A model generated the notes under the pieces. The model did not search any database, was not told the DNA's origin, and was given only the letters and a program-made list of their open reading frames with translations. Both the position numbers and the translations under genes were made by a program. This document shows, piece after piece, positions 25,399 through 32,748 of a stretch of DNA of 64,000 nucleotides; positions within the stretch are counted from its first letter, which is position 1, and each line of letters opens with the position of its first letter. Origin of the DNA: JBCCGI01 sp039029355 (lineage in GTDB: Bacteria > Planctomycetota > UBA1135 > GCA-002686595); contig JBCCGI010000037.1 of the NCBI GenBank assembly GCA_039029355.1, positions 1 through 64,000 on the forward strand, written 5' to 3'.

Positions 25399-26379
25399 CT
25401 AGCGCTCCTCGCCTTCGCCTTCCTCCGCCGTCTCGCGCGGCGAGTAGTACCCGTCGAAGGTCGCCGTCCACGTCGCCTTGTCGTCGCGCGACTCCTCGAT
25501 GAACTGGCGCACGCGGCCGTCCGCGAGCGGCGTCAGGGTCGTGCGGTGGTCGATCGTATCGCCGCTCTTGTACATGTGGCGGCCCTCGAAGCGCATCGCG
25601 CCGTCGACGAAGTTGCCGGCCATGTTGAGCACGCTGCCGCCGGCGTCGATCCACACCTGCTTCCACTGCTCGGCGTCGCGGTCCCAGTAGTTCATGCTCT
25701 TGCCGGTGCCGCCGTTCGCCGAGGTCCACTCCTCGAAGACCAGGTGGCCGCCGAGCTGGCTGGTGATGCGGTTCGTGCCGAGCACCTGACCCGTCGCGCT
25801 CTTCACCACCCAGTCGCCGACCCAGAAGTTGAGGTGCGTAAGCACGTCGTCCGGCGCGGGCGCCGACAGGCTGTCGAGGAACGTCTGCCAGCGCGGATCG
25901 CCGCGCAGGGCGGCGAGGTCGGTGTCGGTACGCGCCAGCTGCGCGTCCGAGAAGCCGCGCTGGGCCGCGATACCGAGCGCCTCGAAGGCGCCGTCGACGT
26001 CGCCGAGCAGCGCGTGGGCACACGCCAGGTTGTACGCCGCCGTCGGCGCGAACTGCGGGTGCTGCAGGGCCTTCTCGTGGGCCGGGATCGCGCGCTCGAG
26101 CTCGCCGATCGCGTGCAGCGAGTAGCCCAGCCGGAACCACGCGACGCCGGAGGTCGGGTCGACCTCGAGCGCCGCCTCGTAGGCCTTGGCGGCCTCCGCG
26201 AAGCGCCCGGCGCTGAAGTGCGTGTTCGCGTCGGTCAGGTCGGCCTTCGGTCGCGACGCGGGCGGCGGCTCCTGGCGCAGTTCCTTGGTGTGCAGGGCGG
26301 GGCCGGCACAGGCGGGCGCGAGGGCCGCGCCCAGGGCGAGCGCGGCGGAGAGGACCAGGCGGGAGGACGGGCTACGCAT
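25399..26379 (-). CDS. Lipoprotein with TPR and lipocalin-like (DUF1579-type) domain
   Basis: A 326-aa protein. The leader ends LAPACAG, a lipobox, so Cys24 is probably lipidated. Residues ~50-150 contain about three TPR units (GRFAEAAKAYEAALEVDP). From ~185 a beta-rich domain starts HLNFWVGDWVV and runs through GTNRITSQLGGHLVFEEW, KSMNYWD and WKQVWIDAGGSV, the usual look of DUF1579/calycin-like proteins that report on or bind small hydrophobic ligands. It converges with the transketolase-like gene and is divergent from dinB. Confidence 0.7.
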   Translation of the reverse strand: MRSPSSRLVLSAALALGAALAPACAGPALHTKELRQEPPPASRPKADLTDANTHFSAGRFAEAAKAYEAALEVDPTSGVAWFRLGYSLHAIGELERAIPAHEKALQHPQFAPTAAYNLACAHALLGDVDGAFEALGIAAQRGFSDAQLARTDTDLAALRGDPRWQTFLDSLSAPAPDDVLTHLNFWVGDWVVKSATGQVLGTNRITSQLGGHLVFEEWTSANGGTGKSMNYWDRDAEQWKQVWIDAGGSVLNMAGNFVDGAMRFEGRHMYKSGDTIDHRTTLTPLADGRVRQFIEESRDDKATWTATFDGYYSPRETAEEGEGEER

Positions 26380-26474
26380 GTCTTGCTCCTCGGCGGATTC
26401 GGCCTGACGGCGGTCGATGACGGTCGACTCCCGAGTCTACCGGCGGCGCGGCGCGGCTCCTGTATGCTCTTGGC

Positions 26475-27005
26475 ATGGCTCCGCGAGTCCTCTGGCTGGA
26501 ACGCGTGTTCGAGAACGGCTTCGCGCCGGCGCTCTACCCGGCCTTCCTCGAGCGCCTGCGCGGCACGCCCGCGCGGCTCGAGGAGAGCCTCGCCGCGGTG
26601 CCCGCCGACGTCCTCGTACGGCGCGACGGCCCCGAGGGCGACGGCTGGTCGATCCAGGAGAACGTGGGGCACCTCCTCGACCTCGAATATCTGCCGGCGG
26701 CACGGATCGAGGACTTCCTCGCGGGCGCGGAAACGCTGACGCCCTGGCTCGGCAACGACGACACCGACGCCGCCGGCTACAACGGGCGGCCGCTGGCGGA
26801 GATCCTGACCGCCTTCCGCGCGGCGCGCACCGAGCTGCTGGCGCGGCTCGATGCGTTGGTCGAGGAGGACTTCGCGCGCGAGAGCCTGCACCCGCGCGTG
26901 AAGACGCGCATGCGGATGATCGACCTGCTCTTCTTCCAGGCCGAGCACGACGACCACCACCTGGCGCGCATCCACGAGCTCAAGCGGCACTTCGGGGTCG
27001 CGTAG
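26475..27005 (+). CDS. DinB-family four-helix metalloenzyme
   Basis: A 176-aa DinB-superfamily protein of the usual length. Candidate metal ligands are His in ENVGHLLDLE (first helix pair) and the His residues of AEHDDHHLARI near the C-terminus, matching the three-His metal site of the family. These proteins include bacillithiol or glutathione S-transferases and damage-inducible proteins of unknown reaction. It converges with the fusion gene at 27021 (15-nt gap) and shows no operon partner. Confidence 0.8.
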   Translation: MAPRVLWLERVFENGFAPALYPAFLERLRGTPARLEESLAAVPADVLVRRDGPEGDGWSIQENVGHLLDLEYLPAARIEDFLAGAETLTPWLGNDDTDAAGYNGRPLAEILTAFRAARTELLARLDALVEEDFARESLHPRVKTRMRMIDLLFFQAEHDDHHLARIHELKRHFGVA

Positions 27006-27020
27006 GCGACCGCGGACGGA

Positions 27021-27662
27021 TCAGAAGTCGCCGGCCAGGACGTCGTTGCGGCCCCGGTTCAGCGCGTAGCTCTTGGTGACGCGCACCTTGATGTCGACCG
27101 GGTCGGCGAAGTACGGCTGGTACCGCTCGCAGAGCTTCTCCTCCAGCTCCGGCCGCGTGAGCCCGCGGACGTCGACCCACCCGAGCTCGGGCAGGAGCAC
27201 GTGCCCGTCGGAGGCGACGACATCCTCCGCCGCAATGCCCGAGTGGGCGACGCACTGCACCTGAAGCCGATCCCCGATGGCGACGACGACGTCGCCGAAG
27301 GGCGGCGGAAGCAGCGGCGCTAGGGTCGGCTCACCAGCGCTCGCGCGCAGCTCGCCGCGCAGCTCGGAGAGCTGCACCAGCGTCGCGCCGAGGACCAGAA
27401 GGAGCAGGCAGGTGAGGGCGAGGTGGATTCGCTGCAGCATGAGTCGTTCTCCCAGCCGGACCCGCCGGCAGGCGCTATGGACCGCGTCGAAGTCGCCGAA
27501 GCGCGCTTCCGCGTCCCGGCGCGCCGCCTCGGGGTCCATCCCGGCGGCGATGTTGTCGCGCGTACGCGCCTCGAGGTGGAAGGCGAGCTCGTCCGCGATG
27601 TCGGCCTCGATCGCCTCGACGGGGCGCGGGTCGGGGGCGCGCAGCCAGTCGCTCAACGCCAT
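27021..27662 (-). CDS. Permease-prefix domain fused to Wza-like polysaccharide-export domain
   Basis: A 213-aa protein. Residues 1-75 resemble the permease prefix domain that normally precedes MacB-type ABC permeases encoded after PadR regulators (ELAFHLEARTRDNIAAGM, EARRRDAEARFGDF-like). One TM helix follows (RIHLALTCLLLLVLGATLV). Residues ~125-205 look like the N-terminal poly-export domain of Wza/GumB proteins (VAIGDRLQVQ, DGHVLLPELGWVDVRGLT, VDIKVRV). No permease domain is present. ATG 27662 overlaps the end of the padR gene (stop 27653-27655), so the two are translationally coupled; a longer reading to 27812 lies wholly within padR and is rejected. Confidence 0.7.
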   Translation of the reverse strand: MALSDWLRAPDPRPVEAIEADIADELAFHLEARTRDNIAAGMDPEAARRDAEARFGDFDAVHSACRRVRLGERLMLQRIHLALTCLLLLVLGATLVQLSELRGELRASAGEPTLAPLLPPPFGDVVVAIGDRLQVQCVAHSGIAAEDVVASDGHVLLPELGWVDVRGLTRPELEEKLCERYQPYFADPVDIKVRVTKSYALNRGRNDVLAGDF

Positions 27663-28009
27663 CCCGGGGCCTCCGTCATGGGCGCCCGCAGCACGCGGGC
27701 GATGGCGTCGGACATGCGCGCCCAGGACGCCTCGCTCTCGGCCAGCTGCCCGCGCCCCGCGTCGGTGAGGCGGTAGAACTTCGCGCGCCGGTTGGCCTCG
27801 GAGACGCCCCACTCGGCGGCGATCCAGCCGCGCTTCTCCATCCGGTGGAGCGCGGGATACAGCGAGCCCTCCTCCACCTGCAGCACGTCGCCACTCGACT
27901 CCTGGATCCGGCGCGCGATCCCGTAGCCGTGGCGCGGGCCGCTCTGCAGCGACTTCAGCACCAAGAGGTCGAGGGTGCCGCGCAGAAGGTCGTCTCGTTG
28001 GTGAGCCAT
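27653..28009 (-). CDS. PadR-family transcriptional regulator
   Basis: A 118-aa PadR regulator with a winged helix: LLRGTLDLLVLKSL, GPRHGYGIARRI, GDVLQVEEGSLYPALHRME (recognition region), GWIAAEW and AKFYRLTDAGR. The C-terminal helix is the dimerisation arm. The start MAHQRDD at 28009 fits the family; upstream codons would add a non-homologous extension. Its stop overlaps the start of the prefix/export fusion gene, the usual arrangement of PadR with its target. A CCCTAG palindrome lies just upstream. Confidence 0.88.
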   Translation of the reverse strand: MAHQRDDLLRGTLDLLVLKSLQSGPRHGYGIARRIQESSGDVLQVEEGSLYPALHRMEKRGWIAAEWGVSEANRRAKFYRLTDAGRGQLAESEASWARMSDAIARVLRAPMTEAPGWR

Positions 28010-28014
28010 CGCTT

Positions 28015-28031
28015 CCCTAGAAACCCTAGGG
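28015..28031. promoter_or_regulatory. Candidate PadR operator palindrome
   Basis: A perfect inverted repeat CCCTAG-N5-CTAGGG, 6 nt upstream of the padR start codon and between padR and the divergent pyrK. The location over the ribosome site would allow autorepression. This is inference; no footprint or second copy supports it. Confidence 0.35.
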
Positions 28032-28104
28032 GAGATGCCGGGATCCCACAAGCCCCCTTTCCCCGGAACGGCCGCGGGGGGCGCGCTGCTATCCTGCCCC
28101 CGAC

Positions 28105-28959
28105 ATGCCCGCTCCCCCGCCCGACGCACGCTCCTTCCTCGGCGAGGTGGTCCGCGTCGAGCCCTGTGGGGACGACGGGGTGATCCTCGCGCTGCGGCCC
28201 GAGGTCGAGCTGGCGCCGATCCGCGCCAGCCGCTTCTTCATGCTGAAGTGCGAGGAGCGGCGCGCGCCGCTCATCCCACGGCCCTTCTCGATCTACCGTC
28301 ACCGCGACGGCGTGTGCGAGTTCCTTATCAAGGTGATGGGCCGCGGCACCCAGGCCCTCTCCCGCTGCCGCCCGGGCGAGACGGTCCGCATGGTCGGCCC
28401 GCTCGGCAACGGCTGGCCGGCGCTCGACGGCGACGGAGCGCCGTGGGTGATGCTGGCCGGCGGCGTCGGCTCGGCGCCCTTCTACATGGCCATCGAGCAG
28501 GCCCTGGCCGGCATGGACGGCCGCACGCCCGTCGCGCCCGCGAACGTCAGCTACCTGTTCGGAGCCGCGACGGCGGGCCTGCTCTACGACATCGACGCCT
28601 TCCGCGCCCTGGGAATCGGGGTCCACACGGCCACCGACGACGGTTCGGAGGGCTTCCGCGGCAACGTGCTGGGCCTGCTGGAGCGCCTCTGGGAGGACGG
28701 CACGCTGCCGCGCGAGTGCCGCCTGCTCGCCTGCGGCCCCGACCCGATGCTCGAAGCCGTCGAGCACCTGGCGCAGGAGCGCGGCCTCGCGACCTGGCTA
28801 TCGCTCGAGACGCTGATGGGCTGCGGGGTAGGAATCTGCAACGGCTGCCCGGTCGACACCCGCCCCGACGGGCCCCTGGGCGCCTGGCCCAACGCCAAGT
28901 GCTGCGTCGAGGGGCCGGTGTTCAGCACCGCTGCGATCACGCTCCAGCCAACGGCCTAG
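28105..28959 (+). CDS. pyrK: Dihydroorotate dehydrogenase electron-transfer subunit
   Basis: A 284-aa ferredoxin-reductase-like protein. IPRPFSIY (residues 57-64) is the flavin-binding motif, MLAGGVGSAPF (116-126) begins the NAD-binding domain, LLACGPDPML (207-216) is the typical nucleotide-site loop, and Cys240, 245, 248 and 266/267 (MGCGVGICNGC and KCC) fit the C-terminal [2Fe-2S] site of PyrK. It would pass electrons from NADH to a class 1B PyrD in pyrimidine synthesis. No pyrD is adjacent, which is unusual, since they normally overlap. It is divergent from padR. Confidence 0.88.
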   Translation: MPAPPPDARSFLGEVVRVEPCGDDGVILALRPEVELAPIRASRFFMLKCEERRAPLIPRPFSIYRHRDGVCEFLIKVMGRGTQALSRCRPGETVRMVGPLGNGWPALDGDGAPWVMLAGGVGSAPFYMAIEQALAGMDGRTPVAPANVSYLFGAATAGLLYDIDAFRALGIGVHTATDDGSEGFRGNVLGLLERLWEDGTLPRECRLLACGPDPMLEAVEHLAQERGLATWLSLETLMGCGVGICNGCPVDTRPDGPLGAWPNAKCCVEGPVFSTAAITLQPTA

Positions 28960-29030
28960 GCCCGCCTCAGGGGCGCTGGAGCGCGATTTCGAGGCGCCTA
29001 GGCTACCCCGCATACCTCACGAGAGCATCG

Positions 29031-29054
29031 CGCGGGGGTCCCGCCCCGCGGGTT
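29031..29054 (+). terminator. Hairpin terminator after pyrK
   Basis: A CGCGGGG/CCCCGCG 7-bp stem with a 6-nt loop, followed by GGTTCTTC, in the 161-nt gap between pyrK and the spondin-domain gene. Confidence 0.4.
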
Positions 29055-29120
29055 CTTCGGGGGCGGAAATTGGTGCGAAAGACGCGTCCCGTCCGCGCGC
29101 GAGCCACGTAGCGGGCGCCC

Positions 29121-30176
29121 ATGAAAGCACCCTCGACTCTGTCCTCCCTTCCGCTCGTCGCCCTCCTCGCCACCGGTGCCTTCGCCCAGGGCGCGGAGGC
29201 TGTCTACGACGTCACGTTCGACTCAACCTGGAGCCCCGCGACGCACCCCAGCGCCTGGCCCGGCCCCAGCGCCCACTACTCTCCGCTGATCGGCGCCACG
29301 CACAGCGATGCCATCTCCTTCTGGGAGCCGGGCGGCATCGCCACCAACGGCATCGAGGTCATGGCCGAGACCGGCGGCACGTTCGCGCTGACGAACGAGA
29401 TCAACGCCCAGATCGGCGCCGGGACGGCCGGCGAGATCATCACGGGCGCCGGCATCGACAGCCCCGACACGACCACGAGCAGCTTCCGGCTGACCGACGG
29501 GCACTCGCAGGTCACCCTCGTCACGATGATCGCGCCCAGCCCCGACTGGTTCGTCGGCGTGCACGGCCTCGAGCTGTTCCAGAACGGCTCCTGGGTCGAC
29601 CAGATCACCGTCGACCTCTTCGCCTACGACGCCGGCACCGACAGCGGCCTGTCGTTCACCTCGGGCAACCAGAACACCTTCCCCCAGGAGCCGATCTCGC
29701 TGATGACGAGCGGCCCCTTCTTCGGCACCACGCCGCTCGGCACGTTCACGTTTACGCGCGTCGAGAGCGTCGAGCCCTTCGGCTGCGGCACGAACCCCGA
29801 CGGCTCGCTGACCTTCAACGGCACGCCCTCGATCGGCCAGACCCTGCCGTTCTCGATCGACGACCCGCTGGGCACCTTCGGCACCCCGTCGTCGACCTTC
29901 CTCGCCGTCGGCACGCAGCCGGTCCCGCTGTCGCCCTGTGGCCCGCTGGTTCCCGGTCTCGGCTTCGGTCCGATCGGCTCGACCGGTGAGCTGCTGGTCA
30001 ACCCGGCGCTGACCGTCACGGGCTCGCAGTGGAGCGGCTCCCCGGTGCAGGTCGACCTCGACGTCCCGAGCCTGCCCTCGCTCGTCTCCGCGACGGTCTA
30101 CGTGCAGGGCGCGCTGGTCGACCCGGCGCTGCAGATCGGTCTGACCCAGGGCTACGAGCTGACGATCGGCCTCTAG
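29121..30176 (+). CDS. Exported spondin-domain protein
   Basis: A 351-aa protein with a signal peptide (cut after GAFAQ). Residues ~28-190 match the spondin N-terminal domain: YDVTFDSTWSPATHP, HYSPLIGATHSD, and SPDWFVGVHGLEL, the hallmark strand of the family; the following DLFAYDAGTDSG is also typical. Spondin domains are calcium-binding beta-sandwiches known in animal matrix proteins and in some bacteria. The C-terminal ~110 residues are the module shared with the matrixins and FG-GAP proteins of this window (LPSLVSATVYVQGALVD). It is followed by a hairpin shared with the convergent neighbour. Confidence 0.85.
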   Translation: MKAPSTLSSLPLVALLATGAFAQGAEAVYDVTFDSTWSPATHPSAWPGPSAHYSPLIGATHSDAISFWEPGGIATNGIEVMAETGGTFALTNEINAQIGAGTAGEIITGAGIDSPDTTTSSFRLTDGHSQVTLVTMIAPSPDWFVGVHGLELFQNGSWVDQITVDLFAYDAGTDSGLSFTSGNQNTFPQEPISLMTSGPFFGTTPLGTFTFTRVESVEPFGCGTNPDGSLTFNGTPSIGQTLPFSIDDPLGTFGTPSSTFLAVGTQPVPLSPCGPLVPGLGFGPIGSTGELLVNPALTVTGSQWSGSPVQVDLDVPSLPSLVSATVYVQGALVDPALQIGLTQGYELTIGL

Positions 30177-30184
30177 GTCCTGAG

Positions 30185-30229
30185 GCGCGTGGCGCGGAGC
30201 ACCCGGGGGGGTGGCTCCGTGCCGCGCGC
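30185..30229. terminator. Bidirectional hairpin terminator
   Basis: A 16-bp stem with two G-T pairs, extended by four more pairs past a bulge, between the convergent genes ending at 30176 (+) and 30229 (-). Confidence 0.65.
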
Positions 30230-30732
30230 TACTCTCCTTCCGCGGACAGGGCGCGGACACGCTCGACCAGATCGGCCGCCAGGTCGTTCGGCACCGGGAA
30301 GGAGAGGTTGTACTGCGCCACGCGCCAGTCGCCGGCGACCTTGCGCAGGACGCCCGAACCGCGCACCTCCCCGTACTTCTCGTTCTGCAGCCGCTCGTCG
30401 AACCAGGCGACGTCGCCCCAGGGGCCCAGGAACACGCTCCGCTCGGTCGAGACGTAGGTCCAGCCCCGCCCCTGGGAGAAGAAGGGCTCGGCGTAGGCGC
30501 GGAACTCCTCTACCGTCCAGCGCTCGGTGGCGTCGGTGCCGTAGAAGACCGCGCCATCGGCGAAGAGCGCGAAGTAGCGCTCCCCATCGGCCTCGGAGGC
30601 CCGCGCGTGCAGGGCGTCCAGCACCGCGTGGACTCGCGGGACCTCGACCGCCTCATCCACGACCGGGGTAGGAGGGCCGCCGACGCACGCGGCGAGGGGG
30701 ACCAGGAGGGCCGCGGGTAGGGCTTCTTTCAT
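30229..30732 (-). CDS. SnoaL-like (NTF2-fold) lipoprotein
   Basis: A 167-aa protein. The leader (MKEALPAALLVPLAAC) ends in a lipobox with Cys16. The mature part is a single NTF2/SnoaL-like domain: a helical pair (VLDALHARASEADGERYFALF), then beta strands with FYGTDATERWTVEEF, DVAWFDERL, GSGVLRKVAGDWRV and QYNLSFPVPND. This is the pattern of the DUF4440/SnoaL_3 group, which covers isomerases and binding proteins; no catalytic His/Asp pair can be named. ATG 30732 was chosen because the preceding codons belong to the divergent ABC-F promoter region and lack signal character. Confidence 0.8.
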   Translation of the reverse strand: MKEALPAALLVPLAACVGGPPTPVVDEAVEVPRVHAVLDALHARASEADGERYFALFADGAVFYGTDATERWTVEEFRAYAEPFFSQGRGWTYVSTERSVFLGPWGDVAWFDERLQNEKYGEVRGSGVLRKVAGDWRVAQYNLSFPVPNDLAADLVERVRALSAEGE

Positions 30733-30802
30733 GGCAGGAGGGTACCGCTCCGCCCCGGCGCCGTCGCTATCATGCCCGGCTCGGCGCGCCCGAGCGGTCC
30801 CT

Positions 30803-32746
30803 ATGAGCGTCCTCCTCGTCACCGGCCTGAAGAAGATCCTAGGCGCCCGCGAAGTGCTCGCGGGGGCCGATCTGCGCATCGAGGCGGGCGAGCGCGTGGG
30901 CTGCGTGGGGCGCAACGGCGAGGGCAAGACGACCCTGCTGCGCATCCTGGAGGGCGAGGTCCCCCACGACGGCGGCGAGGTCATCATCGCCAAGCGCGCG
31001 CGCCTGGGCTACGTGAAGCAGCGGCCGGACTTCCAGCCCGGCGAGACCGTACGCGGGTACGTCGAAGCCGGTCTCGAGGAGGTCCACCGCGTCGAGCGCG
31101 AGCTGGAGGCGCTCGGCGAGTCGATGGGCTCGGCCGAGGGCGAGGAGCTCGACCGCCAGGTGCGCCGGCACGGCGAGCTGTCCGAGCGCATGGAGTTCCT
31201 GGGCGGCTGGGACGCCGAGCGGCGGATCGAGACGGTGCTGTCGGGCATCGGCCTGCCCGAGCGCTTCTGGGAGCGCGAGGCCGCGACCCTGTCCGGCGGC
31301 GAGAAGAGCCGCACGACGCTGGCGCGCGAGCTGGTCAGCGTGCCGGACCTGTTGCTCCTCGACGAGCCGACCAACCACCTGGACCTGGCCGGCATCGAGT
31401 GGCTGGAGAGCTACCTCCAGGAGATCCACAGCGCCGTGCTGCTCGTCAGCCACGACCGGCGCCTGCTCGACCGCGCCTGCGACGCGATCATCGAGCTGGA
31501 GCGCGGCCGCATCGCGCGCTACCCGGGCAACTACGGGAAGTACATCGAGCTCAAGGAAGAGCAGTACCGCGTCGACCTGCGCGCCTACGAGATGCAGCAG
31601 GACTTCCTCCGCAAGGAAGATGCCTTCATCAAGAAGCACATGGGCAGCCAGCGCACCGGCGAGGCCAAGGGCCGGCGCAAGAAGCTCGCCCACGTCGAGC
31701 GCCTCGAGCGCCCCTACCACGACGTGCGCAGCCCCGACATCCGGATGGCCTCGACGGCGCGCGGCGGCGAGCTGGTCCTGGAGGCCGAAGGCCTGCGCCT
31801 GGGCTACGACGACGCCAGCATCCTCGCCGGCGCCGACGTGCGCATCGGGCGCGGCGAGCGCATCGGCATCGTCGGCCCGAACGGGTCGGGCAAGACGACC
31901 CTGATGAAGGCGCTCGCGGACCGCCTCAATCCCCTGGGCGGAACGATCGAGCGCGGGCACAAGGCCGCGTGCGGCTTCTACGACCAGGAGACGACCGACC
32001 TGCGCGAGGACAGCACGATCTACGGCGAGATCCGCCGCGACCACCCGCGGATGACGGACGAGGAGGTCAGAAAGCACCTGGCGCGCTTCCTCTTCCGCGG
32101 CGGCGACGTCGAGAAGGAGGTCCGCTCGCTGTCGGGCGGCGAGCGCGCACGCGTCGCGCTGGCGCGCCTCGTGCTGACCGGCCCCTCGTGGCTGGCGCTC
32201 GACGAGCCGACCAACCACCTCGACCTGGCCGGCCGCACGGCGCTCGAGGAGATGCTGGGCCACTTCGACGGCGCGCTGGTGTGCATCAGCCACGACCGCG
32301 CCTTCCTCGACGGCCTCTGTACGACCATCCTCGAGGTGCGCGACGGCGCGGTGCGCCGCTTCGACGGCAACTACTCCGAGTACCGCCAGGCGCTCCTCGA
32401 CGAGGAGGCGCAGCGGATGGAGGCGGCCGGGCGCAAGCGCGCCGAGGAGAAGAAGGCCCGCCGCCAGGAGGAGGAGAAGCGCAAGAAGCAGGCGGCGAAG
32501 GCCGCGGCTTCGGGCGCGAAGCCCGCCTCCAAGAGCAAGAAGAAGAAGAACAAGAACCCCTACCTCCTGAAGAAGATCGAGAGCGCGATCATCGCGCTCG
32601 AGGAGGAGCGGGAGACGCTGCTGGCCGAGCTCGGCACCGAGGAGGTCTACCGCGACCCCGAGGCGCTCAAGGAGCGGCAGTACCGGTTGGCCGAGGTCGA
32701 GCGCGACCTGGCCGAGAAGAACCTCGAGTGGGAGGAGTGGGTCTAG
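30803..32746 (+). CDS. ABC-F family ATPase (Uup/EttA-like)
   Basis: A 647-aa soluble ABC-F protein with two ATPase domains and no membrane part. Domain 1 has GRNGEGKTTLL, LSGGEKSRTTLA and LLLLDEPTNHLDL; domain 2 has GPNGSGKTTLM, LSGGERARVALA and LALDEPTNHLDL. The inter-domain linker is the charged helical pair seen in ribosome-binding members. A Lys-rich stretch and a C-terminal coiled coil (LAEVERDLAEKNLEWEEW) resemble Uup. Such proteins act on stalled or initiating ribosomes. The start MSVLLVTG at 30803 is used; upstream codons are shared with the neighbour's promoter. The argS start follows after 2 nt, so the two are coupled. Confidence 0.92.
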   Translation: MSVLLVTGLKKILGAREVLAGADLRIEAGERVGCVGRNGEGKTTLLRILEGEVPHDGGEVIIAKRARLGYVKQRPDFQPGETVRGYVEAGLEEVHRVERELEALGESMGSAEGEELDRQVRRHGELSERMEFLGGWDAERRIETVLSGIGLPERFWEREAATLSGGEKSRTTLARELVSVPDLLLLDEPTNHLDLAGIEWLESYLQEIHSAVLLVSHDRRLLDRACDAIIELERGRIARYPGNYGKYIELKEEQYRVDLRAYEMQQDFLRKEDAFIKKHMGSQRTGEAKGRRKKLAHVERLERPYHDVRSPDIRMASTARGGELVLEAEGLRLGYDDASILAGADVRIGRGERIGIVGPNGSGKTTLMKALADRLNPLGGTIERGHKAACGFYDQETTDLREDSTIYGEIRRDHPRMTDEEVRKHLARFLFRGGDVEKEVRSLSGGERARVALARLVLTGPSWLALDEPTNHLDLAGRTALEEMLGHFDGALVCISHDRAFLDGLCTTILEVRDGAVRRFDGNYSEYRQALLDEEAQRMEAAGRKRAEEKKARRQEEEKRKKQAAKAAASGAKPASKSKKKKNKNPYLLKKIESAIIALEEERETLLAELGTEEVYRDPEALKERQYRLAEVERDLAEKNLEWEEWV

Positions 32747-32748
32747 CG

